Positions 1-9,351 of a stretch of 64,000 bases of DNA are shown piece by piece. This DNA comes from Calditrichota bacterium (GTDB lineage: Bacteria > CLD3), in the NCBI GenBank assembly GCA_008501735.1, contig QQUF01000029.1, positions 19,678 to 83,677 on the forward strand, written 5' to 3'. Both the position numbers and the translations under genes were made by a program. Each line of letters begins with the position of its first letter. Position 1 is the stretch's first letter. The notes below the pieces were generated by a model, which worked only from the letters and a program-made list of their open reading frames with translations, was not told the DNA's origin and made no database searches.

Positions 1-3000
1 AATATCGTAAAGATTCGCCCAATCAGGATTGTTTGAAAATATCTTAAAACGAATCTTTTCAGGGTCAAGTCTCACATTGTCAGTCAGTTCATAAATAACT
101 CCGTGCAAAGTATCGACTCTTACTGGAACAACATAAATTTCGTAATTCACTTGACCAACTTGCTCAACACGAGTCGCTATTCCTTCAAAAATCGGGAATT
201 CGTTGTAACGGTCAAAAATAATTTTGAACTCTTCAATACGAAAATCTTTGTTCCAAACCTCAATTGTTCCAAGAGTTGAACTAATGTCTCCATCAATTCC
301 AAAAGTAAAATCATCGAATGAACCTCTGATCTTTATCCCCTTAGGATTTTCGTCAAGCCGCATATCTAATTCGTAGTGAGAAAGTTCTTCGTCCAAACGG
401 AACTTATTCCCCTTAAACTGAGGTCTTTGATAAAGCCAAGTATTGTCGCCGATTAACAAATCCAAATTCCACTCAATCCCATCAACTAACTTAGTAGAAA
501 AAGTCGTGTCAGAACTCGCTTCTTCAATCAAAAAGTCAAGTGTAAATTCACCGTCGTAAGCAGTTGCTCTCCCTGAAAGTTTGTAAGTATCTTCGTAGCC
601 AGAGATAAAAATCGAATTCATTTGTTCGACATATTCTTCAGAAACACCAGATTTTTTAAGTTTCTCAAGAGCTAAATCTTTAAAAATTGGGTCTCCGACA
701 GCATTTCGCAAAAAATCGCTTTCCCGAGAAGGTTTCAGAATCTCTGCTTTGATTAACTCGCTTTCATTCATAAATCCTGTAAGATTCACGTCCTTCAAAC
801 CATTGGGAATTTCAACAGAAATAAGCCCGAGATTCAAACCGCCAAAATCTTCAAAAAAGATTGGGCTTTCATCGAACAGGTATTTATTTTCAGATGCGAT
901 GTAAGGGTTCTCGAAATTTCTAATCAGAATCTTTCTCCCACGAAATTTTGCCTCTGCGTAAAGTCTTAAAAAATTGCCGTTTTGAGCCTCGAAATTTAAA
1001 TCAATATTCGTGATTTCAAAGTCTTTTCTCTTGAAAAGCTCGGTAAAACGTAACGTTCGATTCTCGATTTTTAAATGAGCTTTTGCAAGTTCAATATCGT
1101 CTAAATTGCCTTCAAATTTTAGAATCAAAGTATCTTTTGAAGTCCTTGTTTGTAAGTTTGAAGATTTCTTTGCAATGAATAAATCTGAAACCTTAGGCAA
1201 AATTGAAGTAAAATCGCCTGTAACTTTGATTTCCAAATCAATATTATCGCCAGTATTCGAGTAAGGAATTTTGCCTTGAGCCGAAAACACAAAATCATTT
1301 CCAATTACGACATCAAAACTCTCAATCTCAAAACTTTGCTCTTTTAGGGTTTTGAAATCGTTGACTTTGTCTTTAGCATTCAAGTTGAAAGAAATTGGCA
1401 AATCTTGAGGGAAACCAAAATTAACGCCAAATGAATCGCCATTCGCAATGTTAAATTTATAAAAAGTATTTAGGTCCTCATCAATTTGAGATTCTCCGCT
1501 GTAACGGATTTTACCAAAAATATTTTTGGCGATTTCGGTTGAATCAATTCCAGCAAACTGAAAAATTGATTTTAAGGAAATCTGTTCTTGTGCAAAAACT
1601 GATTTCAAGACTTTGTCCGAAAGAACCGAAGTTAGATTTACAAGTTCAGTCGTTTTTTCATTCACGAAAAGTTGAGTTTTCGGGTAAACTCCGTCGTAAT
1701 CGAACAAAAGTTGCCCGCTTAGACCTTCCAAATTTCCTGCTTTTACCTCAATAAATTCTAAACTTGAGTTGATTAAAGGTTTGGTCGAATTGCCTCTAAT
1801 TTTAGTTCTTCCTGTAATTTGCCCACCTTGAAACCCAAGTGAGTTTCGTGTTTGTAAAATTGTGAAAATATCCTCAAAATTTATTTTCGTAACTTCCAAG
1901 TCAAAATCCAAATCCTCTTTTTTATCGAAAAAATAAGTTCCTTTTACCATCAAATAATTTGCAAAGTTGAACCTCTTTACTGTAAGTTTTTCGCTGTCAA
2001 TTTGGACTTCAAAATCTCCGTTTAACCTAACATCATTTGTTGGGTGATAAATTATTTCTCCAATTAATTCGGTCGTATCGCCAACAATTTTGTAATCGCT
2101 TTTAATTTCAAAGAAATCAAGTTTCCTACGTCTTTTCTCTCTGACAACTGTTACCAATTTCCCTTGTTGAAGAGTTCCTGATGAGCTAAACTCGATTTCG
2201 AAACTCTCAAATTCATTTTGTAAGTCAGGGAAAATTTTAGCCAAAACTGCACTAAATTTCTCTGTCTGCAATTCGTAGGTTAGCGAATCAATTGGATTCT
2301 CAACACTCAAAATAATTTTACTTTCTCGCAAAGAATCTAAAAGAAAAATTTTAGACGAATCCTTCCCGAAGAAATAATTTCCTTGAAGACTCAAACCTTT
2401 TGCAAGAAAGTCGAGATTTGCAACTCCTCTGATTGAAGGAACTTCCACAATTCCTGCCGCCTTACCACGTAAATTCGTTTCAATTTTCCCCAAAAGTGAA
2501 TCCACTACTCCTAAATTCAAATCTGCTAACAAATCGCCTTTGACTTGGTAAGTTAAATCGTAAAAATTTTCAAAATCGGTAAGTTTCAAATTTCCTTTAG
2601 ACTGAAAAGTTTTTTTCAAAACTTCCGCACTAAAATTCTCAACATCCACTTCAAGGTCGAAATAATTTCCTTGAGTGTGAACATTTTTGATTTTAAGGAA
2701 TGGTAAAACATCTATTTCTTTTGCAACGAAAGTAAAATTTACGTCAGGGTTTATAATGTCTCCGTTTGCCACAAAAATTAAATTTGCGATTTTTCCTTTT
2801 GGTAAATACTTACGAATCTCTTCTTCAGAGATAAAATTTTCGACAAACTTCAAATCAATGTTGTTGACTTGTCCAGTTGCACTTAAAGTCGGCGAAGTTA
2901 CTTCACCTAAATTTCCTGAGACTTGAAAATCTGCACCTTCAAACTTTCCTGCCAAGTTCACTTCTTCAACATTCAAATTTTTTACACGAGCTTGTCCGAT

Positions 3001-3840
3001 GAGTCCAGTGATTTCCATTGCGTCAACGATTTTGAGGTTTACTCCAAGAAAATCCACTTTCGCAGAAACAGAGGGTTTGGTTGTAGAAGCAACTTTGTTC
3101 GCTGTTGCTTTGAGTGAAATTTTCCCTCCCAAACTAATCGCATCAGTTGGAATGAATTTCTGAAAATCTTCCAAATAGATTTCGTCAACCTCTGTCAGTA
3201 AAAAGAAGGTTTTAATTTTGGGGTAAATTTCGCCTTTGAGCTTGAGTTTCGTTTTTTCAACTTCCCCGTAATCGCCTTCAAAATTGACAGAAATTTGTTT
3301 TGAGTCGGTAGTTTTGGTAATTTTACCTGAAAAATTGCTAATGACTTTAAACTTTAAGTTGTCTTTATTTCGCCTCAAAGTGATTGAAGCGTCTTTTACG
3401 TTTAGCGAGTCAATGTGAAAATAAAATCGGATTTGCTGAAAAATTTTATCTGGAATTTCTGGGATTTCGATTGCAATGGAATCATTGCTTGAAGTGTCAG
3501 GCAAGTAAAAAGTTGCCTTTGGCGAGACAAGGTTTATCGCTTGGACAAATTGGTAAGGATTAAACTTACTTGCTATAAAATTTGTCAGACTAAATTCAAT
3601 CTCAAGAGTGTCGGCTCTGATGTTAAAATCTTTAGTCCGAACTGATGGAGCGACAATTTTTATGGAGTTTGGGTAAGGGTAAAGTTTCTTGATTTTGACA
3701 CCAAAAGGAAAGACAAAACCGTTTACAAATCTTGCCAAAGACCTTTCCGGACTTTTCCAAGTTCCGTAGGAAACGACTGCTAAAAGGATAGTTAGCAGAA
3801 GAGGTAAAAGAAACCGTTTTCGACTTCTAAAGATTTTCAA
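1..3840 (-). CDS. TamB/AsmA-like translocation and assembly protein, C-terminus beyond window
   Basis: I translated one uninterrupted minus-strand frame of 1,280 codons that runs off the left edge. It starts with TTG one base after the uppS stop. Residues about 8-25 (RFLLPLLLTILLAVVSYG) form a single N-terminal membrane anchor. The rest is long, beta-rich and repetitive, with alternating hydrophobic/polar strands and recurring 'F-x-G-x-(I/L)' turns, as in the AsmA/TamB superfamily of bridge-like proteins thought to move lipids or help outer-membrane assembly from the periplasm. No catalytic motif is visible. The family assignment rests on architecture (anchor plus giant beta-repeat body) and on the late 'VRLDPEKIRFKIFSNNP' stretch; the diagnostic C-terminal DUF490 region lies outside the window. 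It is translationally close to uppS, so the two are likely co-transcribed. Confidence 0.72.
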   Translation of the reverse strand, partial: MKIFRSRKRFLLPLLLTILLAVVSYGTWKSPERSLARFVNGFVFPFGVKIKKLYPYPNSIKIVAPSVRTKDFNIRADTLEIEFSLTNFIASKFNPYQFVQAINLVSPKATFYLPDTSSNDSIAIEIPEIPDKIFQQIRFYFHIDSLNVKDASITLRRNKDNLKFKVISNFSGKITKTTDSKQISVNFEGDYGEVEKTKLKLKGEIYPKIKTFFLLTEVDEIYLEDFQKFIPTDAISLGGKISLKATANKVASTTKPSVSAKVDFLGVNLKIVDAMEITGLIGQARVKNLNVEEVNLAGKFEGADFQVSGNLGEVTSPTLSATGQVNNIDLKFVENFISEEEIRKYLPKGKIANLIFVANGDIINPDVNFTFVAKEIDVLPFLKIKNVHTQGNYFDLEVDVENFSAEVLKKTFQSKGNLKLTDFENFYDLTYQVKGDLLADLNLGVVDSLLGKIETNLRGKAAGIVEVPSIRGVANLDFLAKGLSLQGNYFFGKDSSKIFLLDSLRESKIILSVENPIDSLTYELQTEKFSAVLAKIFPDLQNEFESFEIEFSSSGTLQQGKLVTVVREKRRRKLDFFEIKSDYKIVGDTTELIGEIIYHPTNDVRLNGDFEVQIDSEKLTVKRFNFANYLMVKGTYFFDKKEDLDFDLEVTKINFEDIFTILQTRNSLGFQGGQITGRTKIRGNSTKPLINSSLEFIEVKAGNLEGLSGQLLFDYDGVYPKTQLFVNEKTTELVNLTSVLSDKVLKSVFAQEQISLKSIFQFAGIDSTEIAKNIFGKIRYSGESQIDEDLNTFYKFNIANGDSFGVNFGFPQDLPISFNLNAKDKVNDFKTLKEQSFEIESFDVVIGNDFVFSAQGKIPYSNTGDNIDLEIKVTGDFTSILPKVSDLFIAKKSSNLQTRTSKDTLILKFEGNLDDIELAKAHLKIENRTLRFTELFKRKDFEITNIDLNFEAQNGNFLRLYAEAKFRGRKILIRNFENPYIASENKYLFDESPIFFEDFGGLNLGLISVEIPNGLKDVNLTGFMNESELIKAEILKPSRESDFLRNAVGDPIFKDLALEKLKKSGVSEEYVEQMNSIFISGYEDTYKLSGRATAYDGEFTLDFLIEEASSDTTFSTKLVDGIEWNLDLLIGDNTWLYQRPQFKGNKFRLDEELSHYELDMRLDENPKGIKIRGSFDDFTFGIDGDISSTLGTIEVWNKDFRIEEFKIIFDRYNEFPIFEGIATRVEQVGQVNYEIYVVPVRVDTLHGVIYELTDNVRLDPEKIRFKIFSNNPDWANLYDI

Positions 3841-3841
3841 A

Positions 3842-4615
3842 TCAAATATTCTGTTTTAGTTGCTCACTGACTAATCCGAAACGTCTTTCCCTTGTAGCAT
3901 AATTCATCATTGCTTTGCAGTATTCATTTTTTCTAAAATCGGGCCAAAGAGTATCAGTAACGTAAATTTCAGAGTAAGCAATTTGCCACAAGAGGAAATT
4001 ACTAATCCTAAGTTCACCACTTGTACGAATCAATAAATCTGGGTCGGGAATTTCAGCAGTTTGCAAAGAATTGGAAAAAATCGTTTCATTAACTTCGTCA
4101 ATTGTAATGCTTCCGTCTTTCACTTGTTTAGCTATTTCTTTGACTCCATCGAGAATTTCATTTCGCGAGCTGTAACTCAAAGCCAAAATCAAAGTCAAGC
4201 CTGTGTTATTATGAGTTTTTTCCATTGCCTCAATCATTCCTTGACGAGGTTTTTCGGGTAAAGCTGACAAGTCGCCGATTGTCAAAACTCTAACGTTATT
4301 TTTGTGTAAAGCGTCAACCTCACTTTTAATTGACTTGAGCAAAAGTCCCATCAAAAATGAAACTTCTTTTTCAGGTCTTTTCCAATTTTCTTGTGAGAAA
4401 GTGTAAAGTGTCAAATACTCTACTCCGTACTCACTACTGGTTTCGACAATTTCACGAACAGAATTAATTCCCTCGCGATGTCCGAATACTCGTAATTTCC
4501 CTTTCTTTTTTGCCCATCTTCCATTACCGTCCATAATAATTGCAATACTTTTTGGGAGTCTTCCGTTCTCTTTTGCAACTTTACACTGTTCGATAAAATT
4601 TATGTCTTGAGTCAT
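3842..4615 (-). CDS. uppS: Isoprenyl (undecaprenyl) diphosphate synthase
   Basis: This cis-prenyltransferase condenses farnesyl diphosphate with isopentenyl diphosphates to make undecaprenyl diphosphate, the lipid carrier for peptidoglycan and other envelope polymers. The 257-residue protein has the family signature IAIIMDGNGRWAKKKG at about residues 24-39, with catalytic Asp29, followed by the FGHREG loop. The C-terminal block DLLIRTSGELRISNF...WPDF carries the Arg/Ser residues that bind the IPP diphosphate. Length is normal for the family. It heads a minus-strand unit whose next gene, the TamB-like protein, starts almost on its stop codon. The divergent TPR gene begins about 90 bases away, so that gap should hold both promoters. 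Confidence 0.95.
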   Translation of the reverse strand: MTQDINFIEQCKVAKENGRLPKSIAIIMDGNGRWAKKKGKLRVFGHREGINSVREIVETSSEYGVEYLTLYTFSQENWKRPEKEVSFLMGLLLKSIKSEVDALHKNNVRVLTIGDLSALPEKPRQGMIEAMEKTHNNTGLTLILALSYSSRNEILDGVKEIAKQVKDGSITIDEVNETIFSNSLQTAEIPDPDLLIRTSGELRISNFLLWQIAYSEIYVTDTLWPDFRKNEYCKAMMNYATRERRFGLVSEQLKQNI

Positions 4616-4706
4616 TTTTGTCTCTGGATTAAAAATTAAAACTAAAGCAATAGTTTAAACATTAATTTAAAATGGAAGTAAATATTTTCAAACTTTGAGG
4701 TAAAAA

Positions 4707-6041
4707 ATGAAAATTATCGTTCCAATTCTAATATTTATTTTCACGCAAATCTCTTTTGCAAATGAAAACCAACAATCCTTCACGATTCGAAATTCTAATA
4801 TTGAAGTTTCGGGGAATCTAATTTTTACTTTTGAAGAATCGGACACAAATTTAGTAAAAATTAATGAATTAACCCAATCCGAATTTCAAGCAAAAATAAT
4901 TAATTCCTCCGAAAGCTTTAGTAGTCTCGAATTTACAGTAGAATTTTACATTGAGCAAAATGGGCAAGAAACGTTTTTAACCAGTCGAATTTACGAAATC
5001 TTCGGAAGTTCGACACAAATCGAATTAGGAACTTTTAAGATAAATGACTTTGAAATCGACCATAATTCTTTAGAGAAACCGTTTAAAGTAAAACTTAAAG
5101 AAACAAGGTTTACCTTTGAGGAAACAATAATTTCCAAAGGGAAAGTCGAACCCAAACAAGATAGAAGCACAAGATTTGTGTCTCTAAATCTTGAACTTTT
5201 GGAAAGACCTTTAGCACAAAAATTGGAAGATTCTGAATTCAAAAAAGCAATTCAACACTACACAAGAGTTACCCGAAAAGAGCCTGAGAACTCCGCAGCA
5301 TTTTACAAAAGAGGAGTTAATTTTTTGAATCAAGGCTACCTTAAAAATGCTTTCTCGGATTTTTCAAAAGCAATCAGTTTGAACCAAAAAGACGGACAAT
5401 CTTTGCTTTCAAGAGCAGTTTATTACGAGGAAATCGGCGAATTTGAAAAGGCTTTGGAAGACTTAAATTTTGCGATTAAACTTGACGGAAATTTTGAAGA
5501 AGCCTATGCAAACAGAGGTTACGTTTACTTTCAACAAAGAGATTTTACGAACGCAACCAAGGATTTTGGAAATGCTTTGGCTGTCAGAAAAAGTTTTGAA
5601 GGTTACGCAAACAGAGGTTACTGTTACTTCGCTCTCAAAGACTACAAAAATGCAATCGAGGATTTTACTCAAGCCTTAAATTTCGCCCCTGAAAATGTTG
5701 AAACACTTTACAACAGAGGAACCCTTTACGGTTTAACAGGCAAATTCGATTTGGCAATTTTGGATTTAACAAAAGCAATCGAAATAGAGTCGTCAAATTC
5801 TTTAGCATTTTTAAACAGAGGTAGTTTTTACTTAGAATTAAGGAAATATTCAGAAGCCGAAAAGGATTTTCGAGAAGCTGCAAAATTAGGCGATTCAAAT
5901 TCTGCGATTGAATACAATTTGGCACTTTCTTTAATCGGTCAGAAAAAAATTACGGAAGCAAAAAGGTTACTTAAAAACTACCTTAGCAAAGCTCCAAACG
6001 ACAGAAAGGCAAAAAAAATATTCTCAAGTATCTCAAACTAA
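4707..6041 (+). CDS. Secreted tetratricopeptide-repeat protein
   Basis: This is a 444-residue protein with an N-terminal signal peptide (MKIIVPILIFIFTQISFA). Residues about 20-165 form a beta-rich domain I do not recognise. From about residue 175 there are at least six consecutive TPR units with the usual W/L-G-Y-A-F-P spacing, for example NRGYVYFQQRDFTNATKDF and NRGYCYFALKDYKNAIEDF. TPR arrays are protein-interaction scaffolds, so a periplasmic or outer-membrane adaptor role is likely, but the partner is unknown. The gene is divergent from uppS and is followed after about 100 bases by a T9SS-secreted protein; they need not form an operon. Confidence 0.8.
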   Translation: MKIIVPILIFIFTQISFANENQQSFTIRNSNIEVSGNLIFTFEESDTNLVKINELTQSEFQAKIINSSESFSSLEFTVEFYIEQNGQETFLTSRIYEIFGSSTQIELGTFKINDFEIDHNSLEKPFKVKLKETRFTFEETIISKGKVEPKQDRSTRFVSLNLELLERPLAQKLEDSEFKKAIQHYTRVTRKEPENSAAFYKRGVNFLNQGYLKNAFSDFSKAISLNQKDGQSLLSRAVYYEEIGEFEKALEDLNFAIKLDGNFEEAYANRGYVYFQQRDFTNATKDFGNALAVRKSFEGYANRGYCYFALKDYKNAIEDFTQALNFAPENVETLYNRGTLYGLTGKFDLAILDLTKAIEIESSNSLAFLNRGSFYLELRKYSEAEKDFREAAKLGDSNSAIEYNLALSLIGQKKITEAKRLLKNYLSKAPNDRKAKKIFSSISN

Positions 6042-6148
6042 ATGAGATTTTATTAACAAATTATACTTGACTAAAGTGATAAGTATCAATTACCTTGAGT
6101 TTTAGTCTCAAGTATTTAAATATTAACCAATTTAGGATTGGAAATTCA

Positions 6149-7900
6149 ATGAAAATTTCTATCAAAAAATTATTAAAGCCAATGATTATTGGTATCGGAG
6201 CTGTAACAATGTTTGCTTCAAGTGCAGATGCACAAGTAAACTGGAAATTACAGGAAGAATTTTGTGATTCAACTGCTTTTACAACAGGTGGTTGGGCAAT
6301 TGCTGACGGTGACGGAAGTGGAACAAGTTTTGGATTAGTTGCAAATGCTTTGACAGGTGCAGTTCTACCACAAACTTGCGGTAATTTTGTTCACGGAAAC
6401 TTTAATAGTGCTAATGGATTCCTTATTGATGAGTGGTTAATTTCTCCTCAGGTAACAGGAATTGCTACTGGCGATTCACTTGTTTTTTGGGCAACTGCTG
6501 TTGACGGCGGTTGGAATGATTCCCTAAAAGTACATATTTCAACAACAGGAACAAACCCTGCTGATTTTACAGAAGTTGATTATTTTAAAGTTGACGGACC
6601 AACTGGAAACTGGCATAGATATTCTTGGTCATTAGATGCTTTTGACGGAAATGATATTCACGTTGCAATCAATTGGTATCATACCGATGGTGGTGCAAAT
6701 GGTTCTGCTTCTGACAATGTGTCAATTGATAATGTTCAAGTAAGAAATGGTGTTCCTGCTGGTGCTTCAATTGCTCCTGATGATATCGACTTCGGTTCTA
6801 TTGCAGTTGGTGATTCAACTTCAATGCAAGTAACAATTACAAACTTCGATGGAGCTCAATTAGACATTACTGGTGTTAATTACAGTAGTGGTGTTTTCTC
6901 AGGAACTGTTCCAACTGATGTTCCTGCAAACAGTAGCTCAACTTTTGACATTTGGTTCAAACCACCAATTATCTCAACTTTCAACGGAACTTTAACACTC
7001 CAAAATTCTTCAGGAACTGATTTAGTTGTTAACTTAGCTGGTGAAGGCTTTGATAACTCTGCAAACCCTCTTCCTTTCTCTGAAAACTTTGATAGTGCGA
7101 CTTTACCATTAGGTTGGTCAGTTGTTGATGGAGATGGAAGTGGAACATCTTATACAGTAGTTCAACAATTGAATTTTACTGGTGCAACAGCAAACCCTCA
7201 TTCTGGAATGAGTTTTATTCACGGTAGTTTTAATACTGCAAATGGAAATGGTTTGATTGACGAATGGTTGATTTCTCCTGCAATTGATCTTTCTGGTGGA
7301 ACTAACTACAACTTAAATTACTGGGTTTCTTCTGTAGGTGGACAATTTGCAGACTCACTTAAAATTTGGGTTTCTACAACTGGAACAAACCCTGCTGACT
7401 TTACAGAAGTTGATTATTTCTTAGTTCCTGGTCCTGTTGATACTTGGTCTGAAAGAAACCTTGATTTAACTGCTTTTGGTGGAAATACTGTTCACGTAGC
7501 TTTTAATTATTTTATAGTTGATGGTGGTCCTAATGGAACTCATTCTGACAATGTTATAATTGATGACATTACAATTGATTTGGTAACAGACATTGATGAT
7601 GGTTCAAATGCTGTTCCTTTCAAATATGCTTTGAAACAAAATTATCCAAACCCATTCAACCCAACTACTGCTATTGAATTTACTCTTGAAAAAACAGAAT
7701 CTGTTACTCTTAGCATTTTCAATGAAAGAGGACAACTTGTTAAAACTTTAGTCAACGACGAAGTTCAAGCAGGAAACAGCAGAGTTTACTGGAATGGAAC
7801 TGACGCAAACGGAATCCAAGTTTCAAGTGGAGTTTATTTCTACTCTTTAGAAACTGCTTCTGGTTTCAGACAAACCAACAAAGCTACTTTCTTGAAATAA
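6149..7900 (+). CDS. T9SS-secreted protein with two choice-of-anchor J-like domains
   Basis: The chosen ATG gives a clean signal peptide (MKISIKKLLKPMIIGIGAV, cleavage near SADAQ). An upstream in-frame TTG at 6095 would put a nonsense tail before it. The 583-residue product contains two homologous jelly-roll-like domains (about 28-195 and 305-480). Each has 'GWxxxDGDGSGTS', 'G-x-LIDEWLISP' and 'VSTTGTNPADFTEVDYF' blocks, as in choice-of-anchor J/MAM-type adhesive domains. An ASPM/HYDIN-like beta-sandwich (DDIDFGSIAVGDS) lies between them. The last ~80 residues (NYPNPFNPTTAIEF ... SSGVYFYSLE) are a Por-secretion-tail sorting domain, so the protein should cross the outer membrane by type IX secretion. 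The ligand or exact role is unknown. The two repeats look like an internal duplication. Confidence 0.88.
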   Translation: MKISIKKLLKPMIIGIGAVTMFASSADAQVNWKLQEEFCDSTAFTTGGWAIADGDGSGTSFGLVANALTGAVLPQTCGNFVHGNFNSANGFLIDEWLISPQVTGIATGDSLVFWATAVDGGWNDSLKVHISTTGTNPADFTEVDYFKVDGPTGNWHRYSWSLDAFDGNDIHVAINWYHTDGGANGSASDNVSIDNVQVRNGVPAGASIAPDDIDFGSIAVGDSTSMQVTITNFDGAQLDITGVNYSSGVFSGTVPTDVPANSSSTFDIWFKPPIISTFNGTLTLQNSSGTDLVVNLAGEGFDNSANPLPFSENFDSATLPLGWSVVDGDGSGTSYTVVQQLNFTGATANPHSGMSFIHGSFNTANGNGLIDEWLISPAIDLSGGTNYNLNYWVSSVGGQFADSLKIWVSTTGTNPADFTEVDYFLVPGPVDTWSERNLDLTAFGGNTVHVAFNYFIVDGGPNGTHSDNVIIDDITIDLVTDIDDGSNAVPFKYALKQNYPNPFNPTTAIEFTLEKTESVTLSIFNERGQLVKTLVNDEVQAGNSRVYWNGTDANGIQVSSGVYFYSLETASGFRQTNKATFLK

Positions 7901-7921
7901 TTTCAAGTTTAAGAATTTTTG

Positions 7922-7957
7922 AAAAAGCCGAGCAAATTTTTGTTCGGCTTTTTTTGT
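7922..7957 (+). terminator. Rho-independent terminator after the T9SS protein
   Basis: A 10-bp perfect stem (AAAAAGCCGA with TCGGCTTTTT) closes a 12-base loop and runs into a T-tract. It lies 22 bases after the stop of the secreted protein and before the amidotransferase gene. Confidence 0.85.
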
Positions 7958-7997
7958 TCGGTTAGGTAAATTCCCTTTCCCAAAATCGGAGAAAAAA

Positions 7998-8855
7998 ATG
8001 TGTAGATTTTTAGCTTACCAAGGACAAAAAGTTCTTCTTGCAGACTTACTTTACAACTCGGAAAATTCAATAATTTCTCAAAGCCGAAAGGCAAAAGAAA
8101 CTCATCAACCTGTCAATGCTGATGGTTTTGGTTTAGGTTGGTACTCTCAAGAAATTGAGCCAAATCCTTGTGTAATTACAAGTATTCTTCCTGCTTGGAG
8201 TAGCTCAAACCTTAGAAGCCTTTCACGCAAAATTCTCACTGACAATTTTTTCGCTCACGTTAGAGCTGCTTCGCCTGGTTCTCCTGTTACAATTCAAAAT
8301 TGTCACCCTTTTGTTTCGGGAAATTTGATGTTTATGCACAATGGAATTGTTTGGGAGTTTCCAAAACTTAGGAGAAAATTTCAGAACGAGTTGGGAGATG
8401 AAAACTACGAAAAGATTGTCGGTTCAACAGACTCGGAACATATTTTTTGGCTTTTTGTGAATTACCTCAAAAATGATTTAAACCCGACAAAAGAAGAATT
8501 GATTTCAGCAATGCAGAAAACATTCGCTAAAATCATTGAATTACAAAACCAAGCCGATACAGAAGAAGTTCCTCATCTTAACTTTGCTTTGACAGACGGG
8601 AAAAAACTTTTGGCAACAAAATTTACATCTAACAAAAGTAAAGGACCTGTTTCTCTATATTACGCTTTACCTGAGAAAATAGAAATAAAAAACAAGGAAC
8701 TCTGCTTAAGCGGAAATCCTGAGAAACGAACTGGAATTTTAATTGCCTCCGAACCTTTGTCCAATGAAAAAGATGTTTGGCAAAGTGTGCCAAACAACTC
8801 AATTTTTATTTCCGACGAGAACTTGAACTATGAAATTTTGCCGATTGAGGTCTAA
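7998..8855 (+). CDS. Class II glutamine amidotransferase (YafJ/EgtC-like)
   Basis: This 285-residue protein begins MCRFLAYQG. Cys2 becomes the N-terminal nucleophile once Met is removed, as in Ntn-type glutamine amidotransferases. Further family blocks are 'NADGFGLGWY', 'FFAHVRAASPGSPV', 'NCHPFVSGNLMFMHNG' and 'STDSEHIFWLF'. These support glutaminase activity and a fold close to YafJ and EgtC (the gamma-glutamyl hydrolase of ergothioneine synthesis). No ergothioneine genes are nearby, so the substrate is open. Its stop overlaps by four bases the stop of the convergent ArsC-like selenoprotein. Confidence 0.88.
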   Translation: MCRFLAYQGQKVLLADLLYNSENSIISQSRKAKETHQPVNADGFGLGWYSQEIEPNPCVITSILPAWSSSNLRSLSRKILTDNFFAHVRAASPGSPVTIQNCHPFVSGNLMFMHNGIVWEFPKLRRKFQNELGDENYEKIVGSTDSEHIFWLFVNYLKNDLNPTKEELISAMQKTFAKIIELQNQADTEEVPHLNFALTDGKKLLATKFTSNKSKGPVSLYYALPEKIEIKNKELCLSGNPEKRTGILIASEPLSNEKDVWQSVPNNSIFISDENLNYEILPIEV

Positions 8856-9187
8856 AATTTCTCTTGGTAAAGTTCTTCATTGTAACCAACAAGAATTTCA
8901 CTTCCAAGTTTAACTGTTGGAGCTCGTAAATTACCACTTCTTCCCATTGCAATTTTTAGAATTTCATCTTTGTTTGCATCAATTGGTTCAAATTCTAAGA
9001 TTTTTTTACCGCGAGCAATTTTTAACTTTTGGGCAGTTTTGAGAAAATTCCAAGCACTTTCAAAGTCAAATTTTTCTTTTTTAGCATCAGAAATTTCCGA
9101 AACTTCAGTTTTTGATTCGTCAAGAAACTCTTGAGCTTTTTTACAAGAGACTCAACCTTTACGAAAATAAAGCCAGTCGATTTTCAT
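8852..9187 (-). CDS. ArsC/Spx-family selenoprotein with in-frame UGA (Sec12)
   Basis: My own translation of the minus strand from the ATG at 9187 gives a 111-residue frame ending in TAG at 8854-8852. It is interrupted only by TGA at codon 12 (9154-9152). Read as selenocysteine, it starts MKIDWLYFRKGUVSCKKAQ. The U-V-S-C motif replaces the CxxC at the start of helix 1 in the ArsC/Spx/MgsR thioredoxin-like family. The family's GRSGNLRAPTV block with cis-proline (Pro90) follows, and length is normal (about 110-120). NCBI annotates similar proteins as 'arsenate reductase family (seleno)protein'. A SECIS-like hairpin follows the UGA (separate entry). The substrate is unknown: a thiol-dependent reductase is likely, arsenate is not proven. 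Alternatives are a sequencing error for TGC/TGT or a pseudogene, but the rest of the frame is intact and well conserved. Confidence 0.85.
9120..9154 (-). promoter_or_regulatory. Candidate bacterial SECIS element just after the UGA codon
   Basis: Counting from the UGA on the minus strand, nucleotides 18-23 (TCAAGA) and 27-32 (TCTTGA) form a perfect 6-bp stem. The 3-base loop is GTT, so a G occupies the first loop position, 24 nt after the UGA. This agrees with the general bacterial SECIS model: a small hairpin inside the coding region, apical loop about 16-37 nt from UGA, a G among the first two loop bases. SelB would bind here to deliver Sec-tRNA. A competing stem (CTCTTG/CAAGAG, nucleotides 3-8 with 19-24) also exists. 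Confidence 0.65.
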
Positions 9188-9351
9188 TTTGTTTTCCTTA
9201 AAAATTTTTAGAAGATTAATTCCTAAACTTAAGAATTTTACAACCCTTAAACAAACAAAACAAAATTGCTCTTTCGGTAAATTCTTAGCATTTTTTAAAA
9301 GTTTTGTCTTAAATTTTTCCAATTTTAAACTTCAAAATCAAATCTAAAAAG

